64,000 bases of DNA from Oscarella lobularis (lineage: Eukaryota > Porifera > Homoscleromorpha > Homosclerophorida > Oscarellidae): NCBI RefSeq assembly GCF_947507565.1, contig NC_089179.1, forward strand, positions 1,054,681-1,118,680, given 5' to 3'. The first letter of the stretch is position 1. Each line of letters opens with the position of its first letter. The translations under genes were made by a program, and so were the position numbers. Below the pieces are notes generated by a model. It was not told where the DNA came from. It saw nothing but the letters and a program-made list of their open reading frames with translations, and searched no databases. Below, one piece after another: positions 26,658-37,730 of the stretch.

Positions 26658-29608
26658 ATGAAGCTTCTCTGTCTCCTCGTTTTGTCGTTTGTTTTGACGC
26701 CGGTTTCCACCGTTTTCAATCCTCTTGATATTGAAACTGTTCATTTCGTATCTTCGTGCCATCTCGACGTCGGCTTCGCCGACACCGCGGCGAATATTGT
26801 GAACAGGTAGAGTACAGCGATTCCTCAATCAGTACCAGGACCCTACGAACATTATATAGATACTTTGACAACTACTTCAAGGCGAGCATCAGCACGTCAA
26901 ACACTCTACGCCAGATGGGCGGCAACGAGCGACTCGTTTTTCTGACTCACCCCTACCTGCTCTCTCTCTACCTCGACTGTCCTCCAAACATGGGCCTCCA
27001 CTGTCCGGACAACGACAGCATTAAACTAGTTCAGAAATTAACCATGCCTTTATTAGACTTTTTAGAGCGTTTCTTCTTTAGATTGAGGATGGAATTGGCC
27101 GAGGAGATATCAGCTGGCACGCCATGCCGTTCAATTCACAGTTGGAAGTCATGGATGCCAATCTACTGAACTTCAGCGTCAAATTAGGTCATGATCTTGA
27201 CAAACGTTTTAACAAACCGTTTAAAATGACAATGAGTCAGAGAGACGTGCCTGGAACTTCGAGGTTATTTTACAATGTGAAAAGAGAAAGAAGGAACTTA
27301 GATTTTTACGTCTCTTTTTCAATATTAGAGCTATTATTCCTACGTTGGTTCAGAATGGCGTGGCAGCTGTTACCGTAGGAGTAAATGGCGGCTCGATGCC
27401 TCCTTCAGTGCCTTCAGCATTTGTTTGGAAAAACGAAAACACGAACGATTCCGTTCTTGGCTTATGGCACCCGGGAGGATATGGCGGACAGGTAAGCAGT
27501 AGCGTTAGTGAAAAAAATCCAAACTTTTCTGAGTGTTCCTGTGTGCACAACAGCACGGAGTGTCTCCTAGCGACGTCGTAACTGTCGAGGGGTTTAATCA
27601 GGCGCTGGTGTATGGTTTTAGAGGAGACAATTCTGGGCCGCCGAGCGTGAAAGAAGTGCTCAGCGACTTTGCAGCTATCAGGAAAATGTTTCCCAATGCA
27701 ACGGTCGCTTCTTCGATCAGCATGCGTACACAATTTAACCTTGAAGGTTTTAGATTCTTTCGACTGACTTTGAGGCGTTCACGCAAGCGCTGCTGTCTGT
27801 GAAAGACAAACTGGAAGTCGTTACAGGCGAAATAGGAGACACCTGGTACGCAGCGCTACGAATTATCTATAGCAATAATCAGTTGATGTTGTTCAGGATT
27901 CACGGAGTGGCTTCGGATCCAGTGAAGGTGTCTCAAATAAGAGAGATTATGCGAGCTCGTACCGATTGCGTTCACCAGGCCAAATGCGATGAGACTGACG
28001 CAAGGTACTGCCACGCCAGACACCTATGTATTTCCAAGACGTTTAATTATCTCTATATAAGGTTTTACAATTTTTCTCGTTTGCTTCTGAAAGGTCCTGA
28101 ACACACGTGGGGAGGTGACACGAAGAAATTTCTAAATGATTACACAAACTGGACAAATAAAGATGTAAGTGCTACTGCGGATCGTGGAACGATACGTGGC
28201 ATTACTTCGTAGTTTCATGCGTATGAAAATAGCCCCAATTTTGTTCGAATGATTTCAACGTGGGTCGAGCAGAGAAATTGGGCTATCACTTATCCTTTGG
28301 AAGCATTGGAGGACCATCCTCTGAGAGATGAAATTAATACGCGGCTTGCCGGTCTGATGGGACAGGTGCCGTCAACTGAAGGATTTGAGCAAGTAGCACG
28401 CACCTGGTAGCTTAATGTCATTGAAAGAATAATAATTTCTTTAGGTATCTAATAGATCAAGTGTTTTTTCTTGTGGCGGCGTGGAAATTGGTTTTTCATC
28501 GGCAACTGGTTCCATCACACATCTTGTCAATATATCTGGAAACATACCATTGGCATTGAGCGATTATCCCCTTGCTCAAGTTGTGTACCAAACATTCACG
28601 CAAGACGACTTTGAGGTAAACATACTGTACTGAAGAATACACACATATTTATGTATTTCTGATAGACATTTCTGAACGAGTACAGCTATATCAATCCGAC
28701 TAAGAATAGCTGGCTTTTCAAAGACTTTGGAAAACCGGGCTTAAATGGTACACTGCATCAGGAAGTAAGTCCGTCGTTGCAAGAACTGTGGCAAAAAAAG
28801 AGTAAGAGTAGCGTAGAGATAAACGGCAGGGATTTGATCTTTATTTCATATTAGACTCTAGTCATCAGATCTTTTTATTGCATCTTACTTTTCCCGAGTC
28901 TGTCAATGTTGACTATGGAGCGCCTAGCGCAATTTGGGAAATTGTTACCGTTCCATTGAACAAAACCGACGATTTCCGCATTTCTGTTGAGTTCAACGTG
29001 ATTAACAAGACTGCTACGAGAATTCCAGGTTCGCTTTTATTACTAGCGAATAAAACGCATATTAGACTTGTAATCTTAGAATGTTTGTCGATTTATTTCA
29101 AGCCAATGGTCGAATCAAGTATGAAAATTCTGAAAATTGGCCAACCAATAGATCCCATGAACGTCATAAAGTACCCTAGGCAATTCAGTCAGAGAACTTA
29201 GCGTTAGTGCCACTGTTCTTGTTCTCTTCTATAAGCAACGGAAGTCAACATCTCCACGGACTAGACCCTATAGACGGCAAAGTCTTTTATGAAAGCCTCG
29301 AATTTGTCTCCCTTGACACTGCAATTGTCAGCATTGGTGAGTTTACCAGGATACGCGGTATTTTGATTGATTGCAATTGCTACGCAAGGCAAGCCAAATC
29401 CGTTTCCTACTCCTTCTTCTAAACCGGATGAAAAAGACGGCTTTGCCTTCATCATAACTGACAACATATGGGGAACGAACTACATCATGGTAAGAATCTA
29501 GAGCCCACAAGATGATGCTCTCTCCATCTCTCTTGGTAGTGGTTTCCGTTCCTACCTGAAGAAGCATCAACCAAGTACCGACTCTCGGTCAATCTCCAAC
29601 TGGAATGA
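26658..29608 (+). CDS. DUF5054 / GH38-like glycosidase, copy 1, secreted
   Basis: Signal peptide MKLLCLLVLSFVLTPVSTVF, then VHFVSSCHLDVGFADTAANI. The His-x-Asp in CHLDVGFAD corresponds to the metal-binding HxD of GH38-type mannosidases. The order ISWHAMPFNSQLEVMDANLL, MTMSQRDVPGTSR, VQNGVAAVTVGVNGGSMPPS and VLGLWHPGGYGGQ is the layout of DUF5054 proteins. These are mainly bacterial and fungal. Later blocks are GIGDTWYAALRI-like text, ARTDCVHQAKCDETD, LLLKGPEHTWGGDTKKFLND, LTFPESVNVDYGAPS and a last exon WFPFLPEEASTKYRLSVNLQ ending at 29608. About a dozen short introns show it is a genuine nuclear gene, whatever its distant origin. Substrate unknown; a lysosomal or extracellular glycan is likely given the signal peptide. 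A paralog is at 47801-50807. Confidence 0.82.
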
Positions 29609-29710
29609 ATCAAGCAAACCCCCGGAAATAGCATGGCTCCCCGTTTTCTTGTATACCGCGCATATAATCTTTTAATTGGTATTTTTTAGCTGTACTGTCA
29701 TGCAAGAATC

Positions 29711-30982
29711 CTAGCTGGGAAAAACGCGCACTGGACGTACAACGTTCGCCCTGCAGATTGGACACTCGGCCAGTTGCTTCGCGCAGTCAACGCACGTCGC
29801 CATGTGTCCACACTCAAGTAGAACACAATTAATCACAGCGTCCATGCAAATCTTGCAGATCACGTCATCACTCGCAGACGGCGCAGATCCTGAGAAAAGA
29901 AACTCGCATCGTATTCGTAGCAAAAGCAAAGGTAACGTAGTCTACCTCGTCCGTTCTCAGCGTCGCGTAATCTAGCTATAAAAGAAAAGCATTAACTTTC
30001 TGAAATAAGGGTGATTCAATTTTTGGCCCATGCCTTCTTCTATAATCTTCGACTCAAACAATTTCTCGACGCGACTGATTAGCTCGTGTTTTTCGACGCA
30101 GCCTTTATAGTCGACATAATTATTTACAAGTATCTCTTTCAGTTGTCGAACAGTCAACGAACAAATGTCGTCCTTCGAAGACAAATCGTTCAAGCGAGCC
30201 CTCCGCCTCTAAAAGCATCATGATCATCATGATCATCAGAGTTATAATAGGTATATGGGTCCTACCTTAGTTGGCTGAGAAGAACTTGACTCAGGATTCT
30301 GTACTTCTACCCTAGCTGGTTGAGATGGTGGAGGTGCTGGTTGAGATGGTGGAGGTGCTGGTTGAGATGGCTGAGATGGCTGTTGGGGATGCTCGTTTCT
30401 TTGCGACGGTCTCGTTGGTCGCTGCCGTTGGAGCGGAATCAAATTGTACCTCAGTATGAGGTCGACTAAATCCACTTTCTCCGTACACTGATCCGTCGAT
30501 ATGTCGCGGTCTTGAAGATAACGTTTTAGGTGTCTCACTTTCAACTGCGGAGGCGAGAGGGGGACAACAATGAATTGATATATGCATGACGTTGTTGGAT
30601 GGAGACCAACAGAAAGGGAAAGGAAAGATATGGCGAAACAACGTTCTCACGGTCATTAGTCCTGGACGGTTGGGACTGGCGAAAGCGCGACAAGGCGCGC
30701 AGTGCCTGTACTTGGTTCCGATGACGACGAGAGCGCATCCCGAACAGTTCACCGAGCGGCAAACGCCGCACTTTATCTGACCGGAAAAAAATCAGCCGTT
30801 GCGCGAGTCCTAGATCCTGCGACAAAGCGCGGGGTCACCTTTCGATTGAAAAGACCCAATGGGGCATCGCACGACGAACAGAGTCGCAGGGGCATGGCGC
30901 AAGGCGATGGAAACGAGTCGTCAAAACGTCTAGACGGATTCGGCGTGAATGTCGTTGTCAAATGACCGGCTCCTTGGCCCAT
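29711..30982 (-). CDS. RNF34/RFFL-type RING E3 ubiquitin ligase
   Basis: An N-terminal FYVE-like zinc finger is formed by [17 protein letters not shown], spliced to [18 protein letters not shown] and YRHCAPC. It lacks the basic PI3P-binding motif of true FYVE domains, as in the vertebrate homologs. A SAP-like segment follows, [19 protein letters not shown] and [11 protein letters not shown], then a Ser/Pro/Gln linker with imperfect QPAPPPSQ repeats. A second SAP-like unit reads [20 protein letters not shown]. The C-terminal RING is [20 protein letters not shown] and CPICRANVV, ending RPVRVFPS, against VRAVHVFRS in human. These ligases act on endosomes and on caspase/p53 pathways. The start at 30982 is the farthest upstream ATG; an internal ATG at 30919 is possible. 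Head-to-head with NCBP3. Confidence 0.88.
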
Positions 30983-31069
30983 GAACAGAAACGCAGCCTT
31001 CGTTTCTCTTGCGAAAAAGGTCTGCCAATAATGTTATTGATGGTCAATCGGTCACGTGCCTGAAAAACT

Positions 31070-32634
31070 ATGGGAGACGTCGACATCGTGGATTGTGCCG
31101 TCGACGAGTCACTCGACGCTTCGGAGCTTCTACCATCGGACTTGCCGATCAAATTGGATAGCGAGGAGGTGAGAAATCCTCGTTTGAACTCCGTTTTGAA
31201 CGGCGGAAACTCTAGAAACCTCCTTCCCTGCCGAAAACGGGGGAAAGGCGTTACGAGAACAAGTTCGGCAGCTTTGTGACAGGATTTGACGTTTCCTCGG
31301 AGGTAAATCGTCCCTAATGCGTCCAAGGCGAGCACGTAGACCTCGTGCGCAGGAAGCGGAAAGGAGAAGAAACGAGCGGGCCAGACGATTCGGAGTAGAA
31401 GAAGAGGAAGACGACAAAGACGACGAAAAAACGGTGGACATCGAATCAATGAAGAAGTACGTAAGATATGACTCCCTGGTAGACGCGTCAAATATTTGTT
31501 TTTCCGTTCCAGAGTGATAGAGAAACTAGCGAAACGTAAGACTACGAGATGTAGATAAGGAAGTTCAAAAGTTATGTGTGCGCAGCGGTGGGGAGTCTGA
31601 GGCCAGAGGCTATTTTTCTGGCTGGAACTGATAATATGAGCACGAAGGACGTTTTGGGTCTTTTCAAGGTCTATGGTCCTTCGTGCATTGAATGGATAAA
31701 CGATTCTTCGTGTAAGTTCCGATTCTTGGCGACGAAATGTTTTAATTATGTTATTCAGGTAATGTTGTATGGGAAGATGGGGACAGTGCCACCAGGGCCC
31801 TAACGAGATTGGGAAAAACGGTCATCTGTGAAGTCGAATGTCAAAAAGTGGAATGCGGAGACGTGGAAATGTCTGAAACAGATGACGTCAAACCAGCTAC
31901 GAGGGGAGACGACGATAGAGAAAACAGAATGGAAACTGAGAGCCCTCTAGACGAGTCGTCTGATAGGGATTATTGGAGAGTTGGCCCATCTCACAGAAAA
32001 GCTGAACATGATCTATTGATCAGAAGAGCAAGAACAGGTGGAGAATGGAAACCTTCAATAAAACTGTACTTGCTAACCTTATATATGTATATAGGAGATT
32101 GCAAGGAGAAAGGATCATCGAAATACAGCCGGTACTATTTGCTTCATGGGAACCCCAACATAGCCGGTCAACCGAGAGGAATTTCAACGAAAAAACTAAG
32201 GCAATTAGGAGACCACTAACTATTTTTTCAATAAAATCGAATCTAGGATGATTCGAAAGAGGCGACGCGAAAGCGAGGACGACGAGGAAATGACGGTTGA
32301 CCCGAGCAAGAAATCGGCGCTGACGTTCGCCGACGAATGCATGACCGAAATCGTGGAGGACCACGCAGCCAAGCGAGATTCTCGTCTGAGAATGAGAGCC
32401 GACGACGAATTGCGAGGCGTCGACGCGTGGGATCGCGACCGAAAGAAGATCGACGAGGTTCCAATTGAGTTGCCCAAAGGTCTTCCTGTCGGAGATCTTC
32501 GCGGTAAGCTGAGACCCCATCGGGATCTTCGTAAGGTTTTGGAAAGTCGACGCGAGGAGGATCGTCCCGGCGCCTTGAAAATTAAGGCTAATTTAGAGGA
32601 TAAGGAGGGAGATCGCGAGGTGCTTCTCATTTAG
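31070..32634 (+). CDS. NCBP3: Nuclear cap-binding protein subunit 3
   Basis: The first exon reads MGDVDIVDCAVDESLDASEL, acidic as in NCBP3. An exon with GSFVTGFDVSSE matches the human GSFITGIDVTSKE segment. Then follow RRNERARRFGVEEEE, the RNA-binding RRM-like strand pattern EAIFLAGTDNMSTKDVLGLF, and CIEWINDSSCNVVWEDGDSA. The next blocks are TRALTRLG, YYLLHGNPNIAGQPRGISTK (human: YYMKYGNPNYGGMKGI), and a basic/acidic tail ending DREVLLI. It contributes to an alternative cap-binding complex with NCBP1 and to mRNA export. At about 380 residues it is shorter than the human protein, chiefly in the C-terminal low-complexity part. Assignment rests on the order of three separate conserved blocks. 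Confidence 0.88.
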
Positions 32635-32725
32635 GCATTCGCCCCCTTTTGGTTAGAATAGGAAGACTATCCAATTCTAAGCTAAGGTGTGACGGGTTCG
32701 GCGAGCTTGAGCTTGGTAGTTGTTC

Positions 32726-33781
32726 TCACGGCCGCCAGTTTTGGTCAACGGTTGCTCCTAAATGTACGCGATTGGTATTTTATTCACTTCACTTTTTCCT
32801 GATTAGCGCATACCTGCAATTGTCTCCGAATTGGTGAACTGTTTCATTGCTGGGGTTGACCATCCTCCAAATGGCGTAAAATCGCTAAACGATGGGTTGG
32901 GGTTGGATTCATAGCGAGGATACCTGGCATTAGGTCAAAGTGAGAAACATGCAAATCAGATTCAAACTGAGATTGGCATACCAAAGTGGCGCTGATGATC
33001 CACCTGTAAAATCTTCGCCCATAATTAATCCCCAATTTCTGATTGACGTGTAGACGCCTGTTTGATGAAGGCTCTAATCGAAAGTAAACGGTTGACCCAC
33101 TATGAAACGTTAGATGGTCACCTTGGCCTTGATAAACATGGCCGTGAAAAACTTTTGATTTTCTGTTTTATTAGAAAACCAATTCTAGAAGTTCAAAAAA
33201 TTAGATCGGCACGTGTAGAGAAAACCTTACCAAAGGTTCAACGTCTATCCAAAGAGTTCCAAATTCTGTTCCTTGAGCCGCCAAATAGTCAACTTGCTCA
33301 GATAAAATTTATACAGTTAGTGCACTCAAGTTTGTGCAATCCAAAGGCCCTCGTTACTTGTGTCGGTGACTTGAGTCTCTGGATCTCCCCGGCCAGGTTT
33401 AGGAAAGAGATAGACGTCTATGTCGGATATTCCCGCCGCGCGAGCATTTCTGATCGTGACTGGTGCGTTTGTATCGACGGCACCTGCACATATATGTGAT
33501 CTCACGCACAAACCGAAACCGAAACCGAAATTTCCTTGTAAAAGCTAGACGTGCTTTTACCGACCTAGGCTGCGAAAGGCTCGAACTATTAGGTATTTGA
33601 AATTTTTCACGGCGACGAGATTTTCGAATTGTTGTTGAGTAACGAGAGATGATACATCAATTCCCAAAACTCCGGCCGACCCATCGGAGCCATCGTCGTC
33701 ATGTCTATCTTTGATTGGCACGCAAGCTGAACACGCAAGGTGACAGAAGAGCAGTCCGAAGAAAACGACGGATGATTTCAT
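32726..33781 (-). CDS. GH25-type lysozyme, copy 1 (cysteine-poor)
   Basis: Signal peptide MKSSVVFFGLLFCHLACS, then GVLGIDVSSLVTQQQFENLV and KYLIVRAFRS. Further exons read VDTNAPVTIRNARAAGISDI, DVYLFPKPGRGDPETQVTDT, IDYLAAQGTEFGTLWIDVEP, TGVYTSIRNWGLIMGEDFTG, and a C-terminal block with NPSFSDFTPFGGWSTPAMKQ. The last exon reads GATVDQNWRP with a stop at 32726-32728. The catalytic acidic residues of GH25 are in place (GIDVS aspartate; WIDVE Asp and Glu), so the gene looks active. Splice phases join all exons without a stop. Compared with copy 2 it has lost Cys in FPKPGR (FPCYRC there) and in TIAGAT (FVCGAG there). Likely role: digestion of bacterial peptidoglycan in immunity or feeding. Confidence 0.83.
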
Positions 33782-33897
33782 GACTGACGGTGTACTGGAA
33801 ACTGAATATAGATACACGGCCGTATAAGGTTCTCGGTATGGCACGGGATCAGTGCCTATGTGTGTGCGCCTTTAGTTATAACGTCCGGTCGGTCGGC

Positions 33898-33987
33898 GGA
33901 TTCATCCGGTTTTGGGAATTCCTCCGGAATTGGGGATTCATCCGGTTTGGGGAATTCATCTGGATTGAGGGATTTATCCGGTTTTGG
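33898..33987. repeat. Degenerate minisatellite, five 18-bp units
   Basis: Five diverged 18-base units run from GGATTCATCCGG at 33898 to 33987, alternating between GGATTCATCC- and GAATTC-starting forms, so a 36-base higher order is visible. It sits in the 616-base gap between the two lysozyme genes, upstream of copy 1. The rest of that gap shows no gene. Confidence 0.75.
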
Positions 33988-34397
33988 ATTCAGCCCGATT
34001 CAGCGCGCGACAACGTAAACAATGCACTAGCTTATGTAATTAAACTTTGTAAAAGAGGCAGCGATGGTATAGTAGCTAATCTGCCTGGATGGCTGATAAT
34101 GACGATCATGGTTGACGATGTAACAGACGAAGCGTTCGCTAACTGAAACAGACTTCGATTAGGTTCAGTCTGTGGGAAGTTGGCGAAGTAGTGCGCGCGT
34201 GTCTCGCGTCATCTTGCAAATCAGGTCCTATCCGACCACGAAATTCAACCGTTTATAGTGACCTTTTAGAGTCGTAGGCGCGGTCTCGATCATTGACATC
34301 CTGCATGAATAGGATTATACCGGCAATGACAACTGTGAGGGAACCAAACGAAAACAAAGAAAACACGATGCCCTGTCACTGTGATAGCGTCTGCTTT

Positions 34398-35411
34398 TTA
34401 CGGGTAGTAGTTTTTGTCAATCCCTGCCCCTGTGCATAGGAGTAATGCTATTCAATCTATTTGGGCGGATTGTAAGAGCTTACCACAAACAAAGGCGTTG
34501 CCATCATACTGCTTGATGGCAGGCTTACTCCAGCCTCCGAACGGCTCAAAGTCGCTAAAGGAGGGATTGTTGTCGTAGTGGGGGTACCTATATTATGTAC
34601 TGATAAACAAACGGAGAGTGCACGGTATTTATTTTACCAGAGCGGAGCCGAATGACCCTCCGTGTAGTCATTGCCCATGATTTCGCCCCACTGATACTGG
34701 GATGTGTACACACCGGTGGCTTTGTGAAACTGCAAGAAGTATTAGGCGAATTTAGTTGTATACTAGACTCCAGGGCCGTAATACCCTTGCAGTATCGAAC
34801 ATAGTTTTGAAAAACTTCTGGTTCAGGCTTTTGTCACTTGACCAGTCCTGCAAAGAGTAGAAAGCATAGTATATCGCTTTGTGTTGAACTTCAAACGTTT
34901 CGCTCGATGTCTAGCCAAAGGGTGCCATAACGCGTTCCTTGCTCTTTCAAGTAATCGACTGAAAGGCGGAACCCTAGGTCACAGAGTAGCTCACGTGCAC
35001 TCGAACGCACCTGTTTGGGACACTTGTCCTGCGGGATCTCCGCAACGATAGCAAGGGAACAGATAGGCGTCCACGTGGCTCATTCCACCAGCCCATGCAT
35101 TTGCAATAGTGGGAGCGGCGTTCTTGTCCACTCCACCTGGGGAAAGAGTGTGCCCCGGGCCGTTAGGGGCCGCGCCCTCTCTACCGATTACCTCCGCTGT
35201 AGTGAGCCCTCACGATAGCGTAGCTATAACCGTTGCTTTTGAGACATTCGAAAACAGATTTGCTAACGGATGTCGAAACGTCGACGCCTAGTTGGCCAGA
35301 ATATGATCCACTGAAGCTCTCGTTACGGACGACGCCGTGGCTATCGTTGACTGGCATTGAATACGCCAGATGACAGAAAAGCATTCCCAAAATAATGACA
35401 GATGATGTCAT
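34398..35411 (-). CDS. GH25-type lysozyme, copy 2
   Basis: Signal peptide [20 protein letters not shown], then [20 protein letters not shown] and [13 protein letters not shown]. Further exons read [107 protein letters not shown] and [11 protein letters not shown]. The last exon reads [10 protein letters not shown] with TAA at 34398-34400. This is the GH25 lysozyme layout of nematode LYS and amoebal lysozymes, with the first-strand Asp (GVDVS) and the LWLDIE acidic pair conserved. It is 616 bases from copy 1, in the same orientation, with the same intron positions, so tandem duplication is clear. Secreted muramidase activity is inferred from the family. Confidence 0.87.
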
Positions 35412-35468
35412 AGCTGACGGTGTAACGGAGAACTGAATCGCAGGCACGACTTTATCTTGGTTGACTAC

Positions 35469-35506
35469 CTGTGAGTGGCCCGGCTGACCCTGTGAGTGGC
35501 CCGGCT
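35469..35506. repeat. Two-copy 21-bp tandem repeat upstream of lysozyme copy 2
   Basis: The 17-base core CTGTGAGTGGCCCGGCT occurs at 35469-35485 and again at 35490-35506, about 60 bases upstream of the lysozyme start. It could hold duplicated regulatory sites; that is inference. Confidence 0.6.
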
Positions 35507-35677
35507 AACTATTGCGCTCGTTTTCCGTGCACGGTTTCGGCCCTGGTTTCGGCGGCCAGTCTTTACTGCTATATCCGGATTCACAACCACTACCATTTAT
35601 AGTCATATTCCGAGACACCGATTCACTATATAGCCAACGGTAAGAAGACTGGCTGTTGAATTTCATACTTGAGTCAG

Positions 35678-35963
35678 ATGGAATCCTACGTTGCCTCGGC
35701 CTATCTGTCGACAGTGCTGCCAGTTTCCGTCAATGTGTACAATATGCTGCTAAGTACGTGAATGCTACGTTCCTACATCACAACGATATTGAAGGTAAGA
35801 TTCCATGAAATTCGTGGTTGGCAGCTAGGAGGTTGAAGGAGTTGTTTTAGTTGAAGACTTTCAATGCGATAAAGCCAATCCAGCCGAGAACGCTACACTG
35901 TCGATGACTACCACTACCGCTTTTTCTAAGAAAGAACTCTGCACCCTCTCTGTATTACTATAG
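35678..35963 (+). other. Possible orphan exons between lysozyme 2 and FBXW5
   Basis: Two open stretches join in phase across a short GT-AG intron. One is about 35723-35793 (reading FRQCVQYAAKYVNATFLHHN). The other is about 35850-35963 (VEDFQCDKANPAENATLSMT, ending LCTLSVLL before TAG). I found no first exon with a clear start that joins them, and I do not recognise the sequence. They could be a fragment of a small secreted protein gene or chance. Confidence 0.2.
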
Positions 35964-35978
35964 ATCTATGCTTACAGT

Positions 35979-37374
35979 GTGTTTAATCGTCACGTGATGA
36001 GTACCCTACCAAGCGAAGTTCTTCTACGAATCTTCGATCTCTTGCCCGTACGCGACCTTGCATCCGCTGGACAAACGTGTCGAAAGTGGTTTCACTTAAG
36101 TAGAGACGAAGTTGCTTGGAAAAAGCGTCTCTACGCCGCGTACACGCCGCAAGAACGCCTCGACTCTACCCAGCCTCCGTTTTCCGATGCCAACTCGTAC
36201 CTATCGACCTATATCGACCTGTCGAATCGCGTTCCACGCGTATGCACGCAGACGTGCACCGCGCACGACGACGAAGTCCTGCACGTAGCCGTTTCGCATC
36301 GCGGCCACCTAGCGTGCACGACATCGAAAGATTCGACGGCCATCGTATGGCAAATCGACCCCGTCGCCCATCGCCTGTCTCTCTACGATCGAATCGGCAC
36401 CCCTGACCTCGACGTCATGTACTCCGAATTCAATTCAACAGACGAATTGCTCCTCGTGACGGGCGGTCACACTTTCGAGGGGGAGATCAGGGTCTACGAC
36501 GTCTCGCGAAAGGAAGTCGTCATGACGTTTGAGAGCGTGCCCTACGACTCTTTTGGCGTTTGGACGAGCGAAAAGGAATTTCTGTGCGGGCAACGTTTTA
36601 TGGAATTGACAGACAACCACTGGTCAGTGCATCTCTGTAACGCGTCTACTGGAGAGCGCACACTGTTTGGGACGTACGATGAAAGGGTATTGCTACCGAA
36701 GTCAGTCTCTCATCACGAGCCTGAAGTAGTAACTATGCTGTTTACGATGGAGAAGAATCGTCCTATTCCGCACTGTGTTGGCTTTAGTCAAAGAAAAGAT
36801 CAGAGCACAGCTTCGACTATTTTCAACTCGGTTGATCTTGATTGCGTTGTTATTGGACTCGTCTTTTCACGAGATCGTCAGTACCTCTACTGCAACTGCA
36901 GGTCATTTAGAAACAAAGATGATCCTACTTCTTTTGACGTTGACGACGATATCACGACTCGCGTATTTCGTCTGGATCATGTCGACCTTCGCTTGGAGCC
37001 GGTACAGACGTTGCGCGGACACAAGGGATTCACGCCGGGCAGGCAATGTTTTCTTATCTACTTGGACGTTGATGAGGATTACGTTGCAAGGTACACAGAC
37101 GCCTCCTTTCTTAGGAGCGCGCAGAGAAAGACGCAGAAGTATCTTTAGCCTCGCTCTATTTATTTGCTTTATGTATAGCGGTTCCGAGGAAGGGTGCGTG
37201 CACATTTGGCATCGACAGTCGGGAGCCAAAGCGGCCACATTGAAAGGACACGACGACGTGGTAAACGCCGTCGCTTTCAATCCAGTCAACCCGAGTATGC
37301 TACTTAGCGTGAGCGACGACCACACACTCAAAGTCTGGCTCTCCTTATCTCTGGCCAAACAGTCTTTTGTTTAG
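35979..37374 (+). CDS. FBXW5: F-box/WD-repeat protein FBXW5
   Basis: The F-box follows the start directly (LPSEVLLRIFDLLPVRDLAS, CRKWFHLSRDEVAWKKRLY). Propeller blades then read TAHDDEVLHVAVSHRGHLAC, YSEFNSTDELLLVTGG, YDSFGVWTSEKEFLCGQ, VIGLVFSRDRQYLYCNCR and LRGHKGFTPGRQCFLIYLDV. One intron near 37091-37180 joins to GSEEGCVHIWHRQSGAKAAT, HDDVVNAVAFNPVNPSMLLS and DDHTLKVWLS, with a stop at 37372-37374. It is a substrate adaptor for CUL4-DDB1/SCF ligases (centrosome and actin targets in mammals). It is shorter than human FBXW5 because the divergent loop region is missing, and unusual here in having nearly all its coding sequence in one exon. The ATG at 36000 is an alternative start. Confidence 0.88.
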
Positions 37375-37730
37375 CTCGGTTTTTTTCAATTGAAATATGT
37401 ATGAAGAGGATGTTCTGCGGTGTACGAAGAAAATAGATAGGGCACGGGCGAGTCGCACGTAAATTTTCCCTGTGTAAATGCGACACGACCCCCTCCTATC
37501 TCTCTCCACTGCGTATGTGCATCTCATTATTTTTTTTCTTTTAGCGGCGCACCTTAGATTGCAATGTCTAGCGAACCTAATAGCTTCCTTTTTCGTCGCG
37601 CTCTTGAGATGCTTTCGTGGCGCTAATAGCAGCCTAAGCGGTCGCTCGCTCGGGCCTGCCACATGCAGAGGGCGGAGCCACGTGAGGGGTGTTCACGAAC
37701 TCGATCCCTCACTTCCCAAAGCGCCAAGCG

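Noticed and set aside
32726-33781. Lysozyme copy 1 as a pseudogene
   Set aside because: It initially seemed broken, but correct splice phases give an unbroken frame with signal peptide, GIDVS, WIDVE and a terminal DQNWRP matching copy 2.
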